A stretch of DNA of 64,000 nucleotides from the NCBI GenBank assembly GCA_023432225.1, contig JAEYUW010000024.1:1-64000 (forward strand), written 5' to 3'. Shown piece by piece: positions 25,427-33,817 of this stretch. The position numbers and the translations under genes were made by a program. Each line of letters opens with the position of its first letter. Position 1 is the first letter of the stretch. The stretch comes from Verrucomicrobiota bacterium (GTDB lineage Bacteria > Verrucomicrobiota > Verrucomicrobiia > Opitutales > Opitutaceae). The notes beneath the pieces are model-generated. The model saw only the letters and a program-made list of their open reading frames with translations, was not told the DNA's origin and searched no databases.

Positions 25427-26266
25427 GTGTCCCACCGCTTCCTTGCCCTGTGCGTCCTTTTGATCGTGTGCGTCGTGCCGTCGTTTGCGGCGGAGACGCT
25501 GGCCGAAAAAACGCTGAAGGAAATCGTCGAGCGCCAGAAGCAGCTCTTCGCGCAGGCGGAAAAAGAAGGCGATCAGCTCGACGAGGCCCGCTTCGCCGCG
25601 GAGGCCAAGGCGCTGGCGGGCAGCTATGACGTGTTCATCCAAAAGAACCCCGACTTCGCTCCCGGTTACGTCGCGTATGGCGTGTTTCTTGGCAAGATCG
25701 ACATGACCAAGGCGGCGGTCGCGATGCTCCTGAAAGCCAACAAGCTGGATGCGAACATCCCGCTGGTGAAAAACCAGCTGGCGAAACACCTCGCCGAAGA
25801 CGGCAAGCCGCTGGAAGCGCTGCCCTATCTGACCGCCGCAATCGATCTCGCTCCGAACGAGCCGCTCTACCACTACCACCTCGGTCAGCTGCTATTGGAG
25901 GCGCGCGAGGATTTCCTGCGCGAGGGAGGCTGGTCGCGCGCGGCGCTCGACAAATCGATGCTCGAAGCCTTTCAACGTGCCGCCGATCTCTCGCCGGCCG
26001 ACCTGTCGCTCGCATACCAGCACGCCAAGGCCTACTACGAGATCGAGCCGCCGCGCTGGGACGAGGCGCTCGCGGTGTGGGAAAAACTGGGCGGACGCGC
26101 CACGACCGAATCGCTCCGTCAGCTGGTGAAACTTCAGCGCGCCAACATCCTGGCGAAACTCGGCCGCGGCGCCGAGGCGCGCGCGTTGCTCGATCAAGTC
26201 ACGGATCTGAAGCTGACCGACGAAAAACAGAAGGTCATCGACGCGATCGCCGCGGCGAAGAAGTAG
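25427..26266 (+). CDS. Exported TPR-like protein
   Basis: A 279-residue protein if started at GTG 25427, which gives the signal peptide VSHRFLALCVLLIVCVVPSF followed by AAET. A TTG at 25391 is another possible start. The mature part is helical with TPR-like repeats, for example AVAMLLKANKLDANIPLVKN, PLEALPYLTAAIDLAPNEPL, and LSLAYQHAKAYYEI. Probably a periplasmic scaffold. The stop codon TAG lies in the GTAG end of a palindromic repeat. Confidence 0.78.
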   Translation: MSHRFLALCVLLIVCVVPSFAAETLAEKTLKEIVERQKQLFAQAEKEGDQLDEARFAAEAKALAGSYDVFIQKNPDFAPGYVAYGVFLGKIDMTKAAVAMLLKANKLDANIPLVKNQLAKHLAEDGKPLEALPYLTAAIDLAPNEPLYHYHLGQLLLEAREDFLREGGWSRAALDKSMLEAFQRAADLSPADLSLAYQHAKAYYEIEPPRWDEALAVWEKLGGRATTESLRQLVKLQRANILAKLGRGAEARALLDQVTDLKLTDEKQKVIDAIAAAKK

Positions 26267-26360
26267 GGCCGGCTTCAGCCGGCCCGAAGTCGCGAGTAGC
26301 GGAAAACGTGAGCTTTTCGCGCGCGCGAATAACGAAAGGCTTGCGGGCGCGTTCCGCTAC
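26263..26360. repeat. Composite repeat downstream of TPR gene
   Basis: Starts with GTAGGGCCGGCTTCAGCCGG (half of the 8684 family) and continues with a second element from GTAGCGGAAAACGTGAGCTT at 26293 to GCGTTCCGCTAC at 26360. A remnant of the second element sits inside hisC, and another related copy is at 29000-29074. Confidence 0.8.
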
Positions 26361-26503
26361 CACGCTTCGAGCCGCACGCCACGCATGTGGTAAGCGATGC
26401 GGACCAGGCATCGGCCTCCGGGGCGCGAGGGGATTTTTCCGCGCCCATTCCATTTCGCCGCTCGACGCTTGCGCGCGGGCGGCCGGGCTGGCAGTTCGAG
26501 CGC

Positions 26504-27295
26504 ATGTCTTTTCTCGGTCGCCTCGAACGCATGCTCGGACGCTTCGCGATCCCTAACCTCGCGCTCTACCTCATCGGCGGGCAGGTGATCTTTTTCACCC
26601 TCTCGCTGCTGGCGCAGTTCAGCATCCTGCGGATCGTTTACGTGCCGGCGTTGGTGCTCGAGGGCGAGGTCTGGCGACTCATCTCGTTCGTGTTCGTGCC
26701 GCCGGTGTCGGGACAGTTGAGCATGGTCGGCGCGGTGTTTCTGGCGATCAGCTGGTATTTTTTCTACATGGTCAGCCAGGCGCTGGAGAACTACTGGGGC
26801 ACGTTTCGCTTCAACCTGTTTTTCTTCATCGGCTGGCTCCTGACCGTGGCCGTGGGGTTTCTGACGCCGCATCAGATCACGGGCTACGAATTTTTCGCGG
26901 TGTCGGTCTTCCTGGCGTTCGCGTTCCTCAATCCGGATTTTGTCATCTACGTCTTCTTCATCCTGCCGGTGAAGATCAAGTGGCTCGCCCTGCTCGCGTG
27001 GCTCGCCTACGGCTACGCGTTTGCGGTCGGGAGCTGGAATGCCCGCCTCGCCATCCTCGCGGCCGTCGGCAACTTCCTGTTGTTCTTCGCGCGTGAGATC
27101 AAAGACCGCATCACGACCGGTCGACGGCACATGCAACAGCAGGTGCGCCGCACCAAGCTCCGCGAGGAGGCGAACGAACCGCGCCACCGCTGTGTGGTCT
27201 GCGGCAAGACCGATCTCACGCACCCGCGGGAAGAGTTCCGCTACAGCGACGACGATCAGTGCTACTGCTCCGAGCACCGCCCGAAAAAAACCTGA
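26504..27295 (+). CDS. Rhomboid-like membrane protein with C-terminal zinc ribbon
   Basis: A 263-residue protein with about six membrane segments from residue 15 to 205. The fold looks rhomboid/derlin-like (the EGEVWRLISFVFVP loop), but the GxSG serine and the catalytic His are not visible, so it is probably a non-proteolytic member. The C-terminal 40 residues form a Cys-His ribbon, CVVCGKTDLTHPREE and CYCSEHRP. Start at ATG 26504. Followed after 3 bp by prmC, so probably one operon. Confidence 0.75.
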   Translation: MSFLGRLERMLGRFAIPNLALYLIGGQVIFFTLSLLAQFSILRIVYVPALVLEGEVWRLISFVFVPPVSGQLSMVGAVFLAISWYFFYMVSQALENYWGTFRFNLFFFIGWLLTVAVGFLTPHQITGYEFFAVSVFLAFAFLNPDFVIYVFFILPVKIKWLALLAWLAYGYAFAVGSWNARLAILAAVGNFLLFFAREIKDRITTGRRHMQQQVRRTKLREEANEPRHRCVVCGKTDLTHPREEFRYSDDDQCYCSEHRPKKT

Positions 27296-27298
27296 ACG

Positions 27299-28276
27299 AT
27301 GCCGGCCCGCCCCACAACGATCGCCGAATGGCTCGCCTGGGCGCTGCGGCGCTACGACAAGCACCGCGTCGCGCTCGGACAGGTGGCGGATAACGCGCAC
27401 GATGAAGCGCTCTACCTCCTGCTGCGCACCCTCGATTTGCCGCTGGAGAGCCCGCGCAGCGTGTTGCGACGGAAGCCCACGGCCGGGCAGGCGGAAAAGC
27501 TGGAAGAAGTTTTCCGTCGGCGCACCGAAGAGCACGTGCCGGCCGCGTATCTGACGCGGGAGGCGTGGCTCGGCGGACACAAGTTCTACGTCGACGAACG
27601 CGTGATCATTCCGCGTTCGTATTTCGTCGAGTTGCTGCCGGAGGTCGCCGACCTCGTCGAATGTAGGGCGGGGTCTCCTGACCCCGCCGCGAGCGGACAA
27701 CGACGGACGAAAACGGCGGGGTCGGGAGACCCCGCCCTACACGGCGGCGCGCGCCGTCCCGTGAAGCGCGTCGTCGACGTGTGCACGGGCAGCGGCTGCC
27801 TGGCGGTGTTGCTCGCCGAACGCTTTCCTGACGCGAAGGTCGATGCGATCGAGCTCTCGCCTGATGCCGCGGCGGTGGCGCGATTCAACTTTGCGCAAAA
27901 CCACCTTGGCGCGCGCATCAAACTGCACCGCTCCGACGTGTTCGACGCCGTGCCGATGGCGAAATACGACGTCATCCTGTCGAACCCTCCCTACGTGCCG
28001 ACGCGCGAGATGCGCGACCTGCCGGAGGAATTCCGGAAGGAGCCGGCCATGGCCCTCGATGGCGGGCGCGATGGCCTCGACATCGTGCGCAAGCTCCTGC
28101 GTCAGGCCCGCGAGCGCCTGCAGCCGCACGGCATCGTGACGCTGGAGGTCGGGCAGGCGAAGGCGGCGCTCGACGCCGCGTTCCCCGAACTCGAACCGCA
28201 CTGGCTGCACACAGAAGATGGCGAGGACTGCGTGTGTGTCATCACGGCCGCGCGCCTGCGCGCCTGGCGGGAATAA
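27299..28276 (+). CDS. prmC: Release factor glutamine methyltransferase with in-frame repeat
   Basis: A 325-residue methyltransferase that modifies the GGQ glutamine of release factors. N-terminal helical domain about 1-95, then AAYLTREAWLGGHKFYVDER. SAM-binding motif VVDVCTGSGCLAVLLAERFP and the catalytic NPPY in ILSNPPYVPTREM are intact. Between VADLVE and VKRVVDVCTGSG about 30 residues (CRAGSPDPAASGQRRTKTAG and onwards) derive from a 78-bp palindromic doublet at 27663-27740. 78 bp is exactly 26 codons, so the frame is kept. The family normally has the two blocks nearly adjacent, and the enlarged length fits the insertion. Confidence 0.93.
   Translation: MPARPTTIAEWLAWALRRYDKHRVALGQVADNAHDEALYLLLRTLDLPLESPRSVLRRKPTAGQAEKLEEVFRRRTEEHVPAAYLTREAWLGGHKFYVDERVIIPRSYFVELLPEVADLVECRAGSPDPAASGQRRTKTAGSGDPALHGGARRPVKRVVDVCTGSGCLAVLLAERFPDAKVDAIELSPDAAAVARFNFAQNHLGARIKLHRSDVFDAVPMAKYDVILSNPPYVPTREMRDLPEEFRKEPAMALDGGRDGLDIVRKLLRQARERLQPHGIVTLEVGQAKAALDAAFPELEPHWLHTEDGEDCVCVITAARLRAWRE
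27663..27740. repeat. Palindromic doublet inside prmC
   Basis: GTAGGGCGGGGTCTCCTGAC on the left and its inverted copy ending GACCCCGCCCTAC on the right. The intergenic copy at 47796-47875 has the same arms. Translated in frame as part of PrmC. Confidence 0.93.
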
Positions 28277-28297
28277 CTCGCCGGCGAGCGGCCGTTG

Positions 28298-28522
28298 CTA
28301 CGAGGACGGCACGATGGAGTCCGCCGGTGCGTAGCGCGGGCAGGGCCGTCCCGGGTGCACGACCCGCGTGGCTCGCGCCGGATGCGCACACCAAAGCCAT
28401 TCTTCGGCGAAGGGATCGGAGCGGATCGTCTGCGCAAACGCGCAATCGAGGCCGCAGGAATGCCCGTCGTCGGGCGGCGGGACGAAATTCTCGGACGGGG
28501 AAGCGGCAAAAAATTGGCTCAC
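28298..28522 (-). CDS. Small Cys-containing protein of unknown function
   Basis: A 74-residue frame starting at GTG 28522, 7 bp after the stop of the rhodanese gene and on the same strand. The sequence holds HSCGLDC, then WLWCAHPARATRVVHPGRPC. The spaced Cys and His residues suggest a metal-binding small protein. The frame is open beyond the start to an ATG at 28636, but that part overlaps the rhodanese gene and does not look coding. Family not recognised. Confidence 0.5.
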   Translation of the reverse strand: MSQFFAASPSENFVPPPDDGHSCGLDCAFAQTIRSDPFAEEWLWCAHPARATRVVHPGRPCPRYAPADSIVPSS

Positions 28523-28529
28523 GGCGGCG

Positions 28530-28931
28530 TCATTTCTTCGTTTCGAGCTGGCGGGTGGGCAGACCGGCATCGACCCACTCCTTGAGTCCGCCGGCGTTGG
28601 CGACCTTGTAGCCTTTTTCGGCGAGCGTGGCGGCAATGTTGCCCGCGCGTTTGCCGGAGCGGCAGTAGAGAATGAGCGTCTTGTCCTTCGGTGCCTTTTT
28701 CAAAAACGGCTTCCACTCGAACTGGGCGTTCTCGAAATCACTCTGCGGCAGCAGCACGGCCGGTGTGGCGACTCCGGTCTGGAACCACTCGGCCGGCTCG
28801 CGGACGTCGACGAGCACCGCCTGACCGTCGGCCACGAGTTTCGCGGCCTCGGCGGGCGTGATACGCGCGACCTCGGCGGCGGACGACACCAGCGCGCTGA
28901 CGAGCAGGAGAGCGGCGAGTTTCTTCAGCAT
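28530..28931 (-). CDS. Exported rhodanese-domain protein
   Basis: A 133-residue protein with a signal peptide (MLKKLAALLLVSALVSSAAE). The rhodanese domain follows (about 24-130), with VLVDVREPAEW, the active-site loop YCRSGKRAG holding the catalytic Cys, and the C-terminal GGLKEWVDAGLPT. It would carry a persulfide in the periplasm. A second rhodanese gene (33818-34219) is 5 kb away in the RND operon, with a membrane anchor in place of the cleaved signal. Confidence 0.88.
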   Translation of the reverse strand: MLKKLAALLLVSALVSSAAEVARITPAEAAKLVADGQAVLVDVREPAEWFQTGVATPAVLLPQSDFENAQFEWKPFLKKAPKDKTLILYCRSGKRAGNIAATLAEKGYKVANAGGLKEWVDAGLPTRQLETKK

Positions 28932-28999
28932 GAAGCCACGATGCGCGCAATGGCGCCCGCGGCAAGGTGTTCAGTTTGTCTTAGCGGCAGCGAGGGCGC

Positions 29000-29074
29000 G
29001 TAGCGGAAGCCGTGAGGCTTTCGTCGGGCGCGGCGGCGAAAAATCTAAACCGCGAAATTCTGACGAATTCCGCT
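29000..29074. repeat. Repeat GTAGCGGAA...TTCCGCT
   Basis: Left part GTAGCGGAAGCCGTGAGGCT; right arm GAATTCCGCT. Related to 26293-26360. Confidence 0.6.
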
Positions 29075-29122
29075 CCGCGCGGGCGAAGGAGGCGCGGTGA
29101 ACGAATCCGCTCCCTGCGCGGG

Positions 29123-29773
29123 CTAGTTGCTCTTCGCCGCGGCCCCAGCGGACGGGGCTTCGTAGGAGACACGGATGAGCCCGCGCCATTCCCAGGCAGA
29201 GTAGCCGTTCGCCTGGTCCTCGGGATAGTGGCGTTCGAGCAGGTAGCGAACCTGGGGTTGCAACGAATCGGTGTTGCCGTGACACAGCAGACATTTCGGG
29301 CTGACGGCGATCGGCCGATAGACGCGCCACTCGGTCGGTGCGGCAGGCGCGTCGACTTTTTGCACGACGATCTTGGGCGGGGCCTCGCCGGCGTTCAGCG
29401 CGATGCGCACGACATCGAGGGCGGCGAAGTCGGCCTCGTCGGGCGTGTTTTTCGGCGCGCGCACGCGCAGGCTGGTGAGCTTGATGGCCGTGACGCGCGG
29501 CTTGCCGGGAACGGGTTTCGGTGGCGCGAGGGATTTCAGGTGCATCAGCTCGACCGCCTCATCGAGCCCTTTGGTGGCGAGGACGCGATCGACCTCGACG
29601 AGCAGCGAGCCGCCGATGCGATCAATGAGCTTGTCACCGGCGGAGCGCACGGTGTCGGTCATCGGATCGTCGTCAGGGGCCCACGCGAACTTCAGCTCAG
29701 GTTTCGCGGGCTCTTGCGCCCACAGCCAGGCGCACAGGCAGGCGAACACCGCGGGGTAGGCGATGTTTTTCAT
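29123..29773 (-). CDS. Exported heme-binding (DUF3365/Tll0287-like) protein
   Basis: A 216-residue protein starting at ATG 29773 with a signal peptide (MKNIAYPAVFACLCAWLWAQ). A c-type heme motif CLLCHG is at about residue 170, in the sequence SPKCLLCHGNTDSLQPQV, close to the position of the heme site in DUF3365 proteins, which bind heme in a PAS-like sensor fold. The N-terminal SAGDKLIDRIGGSLLVEV helix also matches. Probably a periplasmic redox or sensory protein. Longer upstream frame is a repeat. Confidence 0.8.
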   Translation of the reverse strand: MKNIAYPAVFACLCAWLWAQEPAKPELKFAWAPDDDPMTDTVRSAGDKLIDRIGGSLLVEVDRVLATKGLDEAVELMHLKSLAPPKPVPGKPRVTAIKLTSLRVRAPKNTPDEADFAALDVVRIALNAGEAPPKIVVQKVDAPAAPTEWRVYRPIAVSPKCLLCHGNTDSLQPQVRYLLERHYPEDQANGYSAWEWRGLIRVSYEAPSAGAAAKSN

Positions 29774-29883
29774 GGGGAAATGATACACCCGCGCGCGCGT
29801 TTTGCCTACCCCGGGAATGCGTGGCAACCGATGCGCAGCGGTGCGAAGCACAAAGCACGAAGACGCGCCGGGTCTTCCAAAGG

Positions 29884-29945
29884 AGCGGCAGCTTCCAGCT
29901 CCCGTGTTTAGCGGCGACTCGAACGGGAGCTGGAAGCTCCCGTGA
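29884..29945. repeat. Palindromic doublet (GGAGCTTCCAGCTCC family)
   Basis: Left GCGGCAGCTTCCAGCTCCCG, right GAACGGGAGCTGGAAGCTCC. The rest of the 451-bp gap (29774-30224) holds another hairpin near 29997-30032, GAGCGCGGCGCGCGAACGCC, and no gene that I can support. Confidence 0.8.
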
Positions 29946-30224
29946 CTTTCTGCCGGTAAGGCCCCGCCGAGCGCGAACTCGGCAGGGCCCGCCATGTGAG
30001 CGCGGCGCGCGAACGCCGCGCCACCCACCTGCGCTCAGGTGAAAATGACTCGATCGCGGGCGACCAGCCGAGGCGGGTTGCCTGACTGCTTTGGCGCGAG
30101 CGATGTGTTCACTATGGCACAGCCGCGCGGCGGGTGCTGCGCGCGCTTTGGCAAACCGAGCCGGCTCGCTCGATAGCTGCCGGCGTGTTGGCCCGCAGAA
30201 GGAGGGCTAACGCGCCGCGCGGAC

Positions 30225-30845
30225 TCAGTGTGATCGACGAGCGAGCACCTGCACCACGGCGCTGCGACCGGTGTGGCCGCCGCCTTCGTGCACGTCGCGT
30301 TCGAGTTCGCGACCGATCTCGAATTCCAATCCGGGCAATTCGGCGCGCAACTGCGCCAACGTCGGCGTCAGCGCGGGATCTTTCGGGCCTCCGGTGCCAA
30401 ACGCGAGCTGCGCGGGCGTGTAGGCCTCCATCACGAAAACGCCGCCGGGACGCAGGCCGGCCACCGCTCGTGCCAGCACGTCGCGGCGCAACTCCGGCGG
30501 CAGATGCATGAAGATCGCCACGCCGCCGCTCCATGCGCTCGCGGCGATGCGGTAACTCGTGAGATCGGCGACCTCGGTCGTGAGCGAAACGCCGCGCTGC
30601 GCGGCGAGCGCGCGGGCCTTGGCCAGCCCGGTGGCGGAGAGATCCGTGGCGGTCACCGCGTGGCCGCGCGTGGCGAGGAAGACGGCGTTGCGGCCTTCGC
30701 CTTCGGCGAGACAGAGCACCGGCCCGGCGGGAATGCGGTCGGCGATGGAGCGAAGAAAATCATTCGGCTCCGTGCCGAAGACGAAATCCGGCGTAGCGTA
30801 GCGGTTGTCCCAGAATTCGGCGCCGTAAGCGGGGTTCAGTGCCAT
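30225..30845 (-). CDS. Class I SAM-dependent methyltransferase
   Basis: A 206-residue methyltransferase. Start at ATG 30845 overlaps the end of the upstream permease gene by 10 bp, so translation is coupled. Typical opening AEFWDNRYATPDFVFGTEPN, SAM motif I VLCLAEGEGRNAVFLATRG, then VTATDLSATGLAKARAL and GGVFVMEAYTPAQL. This resembles the TehB/TPMT-like group rather than the ArsM arsenite methyltransferases (no ArsM Cys triad). Substrate unknown; the coupling with an ArsP-type permease suggests detoxification of a metalloid or thiol compound. Confidence 0.85.
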   Translation of the reverse strand: MALNPAYGAEFWDNRYATPDFVFGTEPNDFLRSIADRIPAGPVLCLAEGEGRNAVFLATRGHAVTATDLSATGLAKARALAAQRGVSLTTEVADLTSYRIAASAWSGGVAIFMHLPPELRRDVLARAVAGLRPGGVFVMEAYTPAQLAFGTGGPKDPALTPTLAQLRAELPGLEFEIGRELERDVHEGGGHTGRSAVVQVLARRSH

Positions 30846-31792
30846 GCGTTGAACACCCAACCCACAATCGTCGTGCCGACAAGCACGACTGCGGAAAACA
30901 TCACGAGCAGCCGCACGGTCATCACGCTGCGGAGCATGACGAGTTCGGGCAGCGACACGCCGACGGCGGAGAGGAGAAACGCCAGCGCGGTGCCGAGCGG
31001 CACGCCTTTCGCGACGAACGCTTCGAGCAGCGGCACGGTGGCGTTGGCGCTGACGTAAAGCGGCAGGCCGGCCGCGGCGGCGAGCGGCACGGTCCAAGCG
31101 CCGCGACCGGCGAAGAGCGATTGGAAGAAATTCTCCGGCACGAAGCCGTGCAGTGCCGCGCCCAGCACCAGCGCGCCCACGAGCCACGGGGCGATGTTGC
31201 GCAGGATGCGGCCGCTAGTCTGCGCGGCGTCGACGAGGCGCGCGCGCCAGCCTTCGGGCAACGGTTCATCGTCGTCCTCGCCGGCGAATGACGCATTCGG
31301 TTGCAACCAGCGCTCGGCCCGCAGCGCGCTGAGCACGAGTCCGCCGGCGATGCCGAGCAGGATGCCGGCGGCGGCGTAGCCGAGGGCGAGTTTCCAGCCG
31401 AACGTCGCAGCCATGATCGCGACGGCGATTTCGTTGACCAACGGCGAGGTGATGAGAAACGCGAACGCCACGCCGATCGGGAAGCGCGCCTGCACGAAGC
31501 CGAGGAAGATCGGCACCGACGAACACGAGCAGAACGGCGTCAGCGCGCCGAACAGTGCGGCGGCCGGGTAGCCGAGCAGGCGGCCGCCGCGGCCCTCGAG
31601 TTTGGCGCGGAGCTTGTCGTGGGGAATCGCGCCGCGCACGAGCGCCATCACGAACGAAACGCCGAGGATCAGCACGACAACCTTCAGCAGATCGTAGACA
31701 AAAAAGTGCAACGCCGCCCCCGCGCCGCGCGCGGCATCGAGTCCGCTCGCCGCGACGACCTGATCGGCCATCCATTCCGCCCAAAGCCACAT
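30836..31792 (-). CDS. ArsP-family (DUF318) permease
   Basis: A 318-residue membrane protein with eight or more segments and two inverted half repeats. The family signature FCSCSSVPIFLGF is present at about residue 85, followed by FLITSPLVNEIAVA; the second half has PLYVSANATVPLLEAFVAKG. ArsP relatives export trivalent organoarsenicals. Start at ATG 31792. Translationally coupled with the methyltransferase; no arsenic regulator or reductase is nearby, so the substrate is open. Confidence 0.87.
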   Translation of the reverse strand: MWLWAEWMADQVVAASGLDAARGAGAALHFFVYDLLKVVVLILGVSFVMALVRGAIPHDKLRAKLEGRGGRLLGYPAAALFGALTPFCSCSSVPIFLGFVQARFPIGVAFAFLITSPLVNEIAVAIMAATFGWKLALGYAAAGILLGIAGGLVLSALRAERWLQPNASFAGEDDDEPLPEGWRARLVDAAQTSGRILRNIAPWLVGALVLGAALHGFVPENFFQSLFAGRGAWTVPLAAAAGLPLYVSANATVPLLEAFVAKGVPLGTALAFLLSAVGVSLPELVMLRSVMTVRLLVMFSAVVLVGTTIVGWVFNAWH

Positions 31793-32432
31793 GGACCGAT
31801 TCGACGCGTGGGAAAGGAGGCCGGGCAATCGTCAAATTGCCCGACGACGCCGGAGGAATCGGAGCCGGGGCGCGCGCGAAGGCACGAAAACAGCCTCGGA
31901 TTGTGGGCCGCGTGGCAGCGGAGAGCCGGAAGCAATCGTGCCGCGTCGGCGCGAGGCGCGGTGGGTGGCGGATGAGCGGGCCTGAGCCACACGTTCCCGG
32001 GCCTGCCTTGACGCACTCGCGCCGCACGCGTAGAGACTGCGCCGTCGATCGGGATGCACGAGGGCCGCGAGCAACCCAGGTCGCGTTGGCTATGTTGCAT
32101 TCTGCCCTCCCCGTGACCTCTCCCTTTCCGCGCCGCACCCGGCGTCGGCCGGCCATCAGCTTCGGGACCGCCGACTTGAGGGCGTTGGAGGAGTTCGGTC
32201 CACCGAACGGGACGATAATCACGCGGGAACCGTGGAGAACGGCGCCTACGCGAGTGGAATCACCCTCAATCCGAAGCACGAATAAACCTTCCGGCCCGAG
32301 CCGTTCCGGATTTCCGCCTCCTTGCAGAACGCAAGCCACTCGACCGTAATCGCTGATGCTTCAGGGCGAGTTTTTCGCTCGGAGGCTGAGTAACACTGAT
32401 CACGGAAAGAGTTTCTCCTCCCCCCAAAAAAC
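31793..32432. other. Gene-poor stretch
   Basis: A 640-bp gap without a gene I can support. Near the left end is the inverted repeat GGGCAATCGTCAAATTGCCC (31822-31841). The open frames crossing this stretch on both strands have poor composition for coding. The base composition falls in GC towards the right, where two unusual genes follow. Confidence 0.5.
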
Positions 32433-32630
32433 ATGTCTACAAATCGATTCACCCCCGAAAAATACTACGACTTTTGCATCGTCGATGATGACGGCCTAGT
32501 CGTCGGCCATGTCCGCGTGAAGCCAAGCGGGATTCATTGGGCGCCCAAGAATTCCAAGAAGTGGTATGCCGTATCGCTTGAGAAATTCGCCACTTGGATG
32601 GAGCAAGAAGGAAACAGGAAGTCGAAGTGA
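32433..32630 (+). CDS. Small protein of unknown function
   Basis: A 65-residue protein (MSTNRFTPEKYYDFCIVDDD opening, WYAVSLEKFATWM near the end). It has a compact, well-formed composition and a lower GC content than the neighbours, with codons such as AAA and AAT in common use. No family recognised. It looks like an acquired gene, together with 32773-33312. Confidence 0.65.
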   Translation: MSTNRFTPEKYYDFCIVDDDGLVVGHVRVKPSGIHWAPKNSKKWYAVSLEKFATWMEQEGNRKSK

Positions 32631-32772
32631 AGAAAGAGTTCCTACCAACAGCAGCCATGCCTCGCGCGCACCTGATTCGATGATGACATCTCCGCTCAAT
32701 ATGGCCCAGCCATTCAAAAGCGTCGGCCCCCCAGCTCGGCGGGTGTGGCTGATTTGAGTCGTCGGGCAAAAT

Positions 32773-33312
32773 ATGTGCTCGTTCATTACTTGGATTTCCG
32801 AGAACTGGCCCGATTTACTGAAGGACCTTGTTCTCACGACCGTCAGCGTGGTGATCGGCTATTGGCTTTCGGTGCGCTGGAATCGCGTGCAGATCGAGAT
32901 TGGCCGCAAAGAAGAAAAGAGGAGTCTTGCTCGAAGTCTGGCGCTTTTCGTCTGCGACTGTGCGATTGCGATGCGAGATGCGCGAGGGAACCTGCTCCGC
33001 GACATGCCTCCGCACCGTTCGATACCTTGCTACGGTATCGAATATTTTCAGGTCGAGTTGATGCGCCACGAAGAGAAGGAGCTTGTTGCTTCAGTTTCCA
33101 CACTGCGTAGCTCTATCGAGCAAGCGAATCAGCTAGTGCCGGCCATCATCCAAGAGTTTACCGCCATGTCGACCGACGCAGCTGCGCGGGCCGCCCACCA
33201 GCCGGTTTTGCACGCCTACTGCCAAGAGACGATGCGACGCTACGAAGATATTCAGAAGCACTGCGAGATGCTTGGTGCCAAGATTGACGCGATGCTGAAA
33301 GAAAGCTCGTAA
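32773..33312 (+). CDS. Membrane-anchored helical protein of unknown function
   Basis: A 179-residue protein with one N-terminal membrane segment (about residues 15-35, LVLTTVSVVIGYWLSVRW) followed by a long helical, partly coiled-coil cytoplasmic region. Lower GC and codon use unlike the surroundings suggest transfer. No family recognised. The next gene upstream on the same strand is another orphan; no integrase or tRNA is adjacent. Confidence 0.65.
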   Translation: MCSFITWISENWPDLLKDLVLTTVSVVIGYWLSVRWNRVQIEIGRKEEKRSLARSLALFVCDCAIAMRDARGNLLRDMPPHRSIPCYGIEYFQVELMRHEEKELVASVSTLRSSIEQANQLVPAIIQEFTAMSTDAAARAAHQPVLHAYCQETMRRYEDIQKHCEMLGAKIDAMLKESS

Positions 33313-33424
33313 GTGAAACCGGCCCAACTCTGAGGACTCTGCTGCGTCGGAGCGCGCAGCGGGGCCAATCCCGTCTTAAGGAAGGACTGAGTGGCGCGAA
33401 CGAGGCAGCGTTCGCGCGGCGGCG

Positions 33425-33619
33425 TCACTCGTCCTGCTTCAAGCGGCAGGTGTTCACCCCCAGCGGCAGATAGGCCGGGCAGAATCCGAAGACGGCGGTG
33501 AGCAGTGGCACGAGGCCGATGAGGCCCCACCAGCTCTGGAAATAGTAGCCGGCGCCGAGAATGGCGCAGCCGATGATGGCCCGGAGGACGCGATCGATGA
33601 AGCCGACGTTGGTTTTCAT
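33425..33619 (-). CDS. DUF2892 (YgaP-like membrane domain) protein
   Basis: A 64-residue protein starting at ATG 33619 (MKTNVGFIDRVLRAIIGCAI). Two membrane segments, then FGFCPAYLPLGVNTC, the typical DUF2892 C-terminal Cys-containing loop. In E. coli YgaP this domain is fused to a rhodanese. Here a separate rhodanese gene lies just upstream in the same direction. Last gene of the RND operon. Confidence 0.85.
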   Translation of the reverse strand: MKTNVGFIDRVLRAIIGCAILGAGYYFQSWWGLIGLVPLLTAVFGFCPAYLPLGVNTCRLKQDE

Positions 33620-33667
33620 TTTTGGGGTGGAGTTCGAAGTTTTGGGAAAGGGCCTTCGGAGAGGATT

Positions 33668-33793
33668 ACCACGAAACACACGAAAGACACGAAAGCGGAT
33701 TCACGCCGGAGAGATGCGTCTCCTCTTTAGTTCCTCGCTCGATGGCTCTGCGGTCTGGAGGTCTCCTTTCGTGTGTTTGGTGTGTTTCGTGGT
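33668..33793. repeat. Repeat ACCACGAAACACACGAAAG
   Basis: Left ACCACGAAACACACGAAAGA and right inverted TTTGGTGTGTTTCGTGGT, about 85 bp apart. The same outer element is found at 56530-56727. Confidence 0.88.
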
Positions 33794-33817
33794 GCCTTCG
33801 ATCCGATGGTCGTGCGC

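Noticed and set aside
31684..32100. A 138-codon minus-strand frame upstream of the ArsP-type permease
   Set aside because: It overlaps the permease start and has random-looking Arg/Pro/Ser-rich composition.
32433..33312. Integron gene cassettes
   Set aside because: The genes are short and orphan, but no attC-like hairpin with GTTRRRY core sites was found between or after them and no integrase is present.
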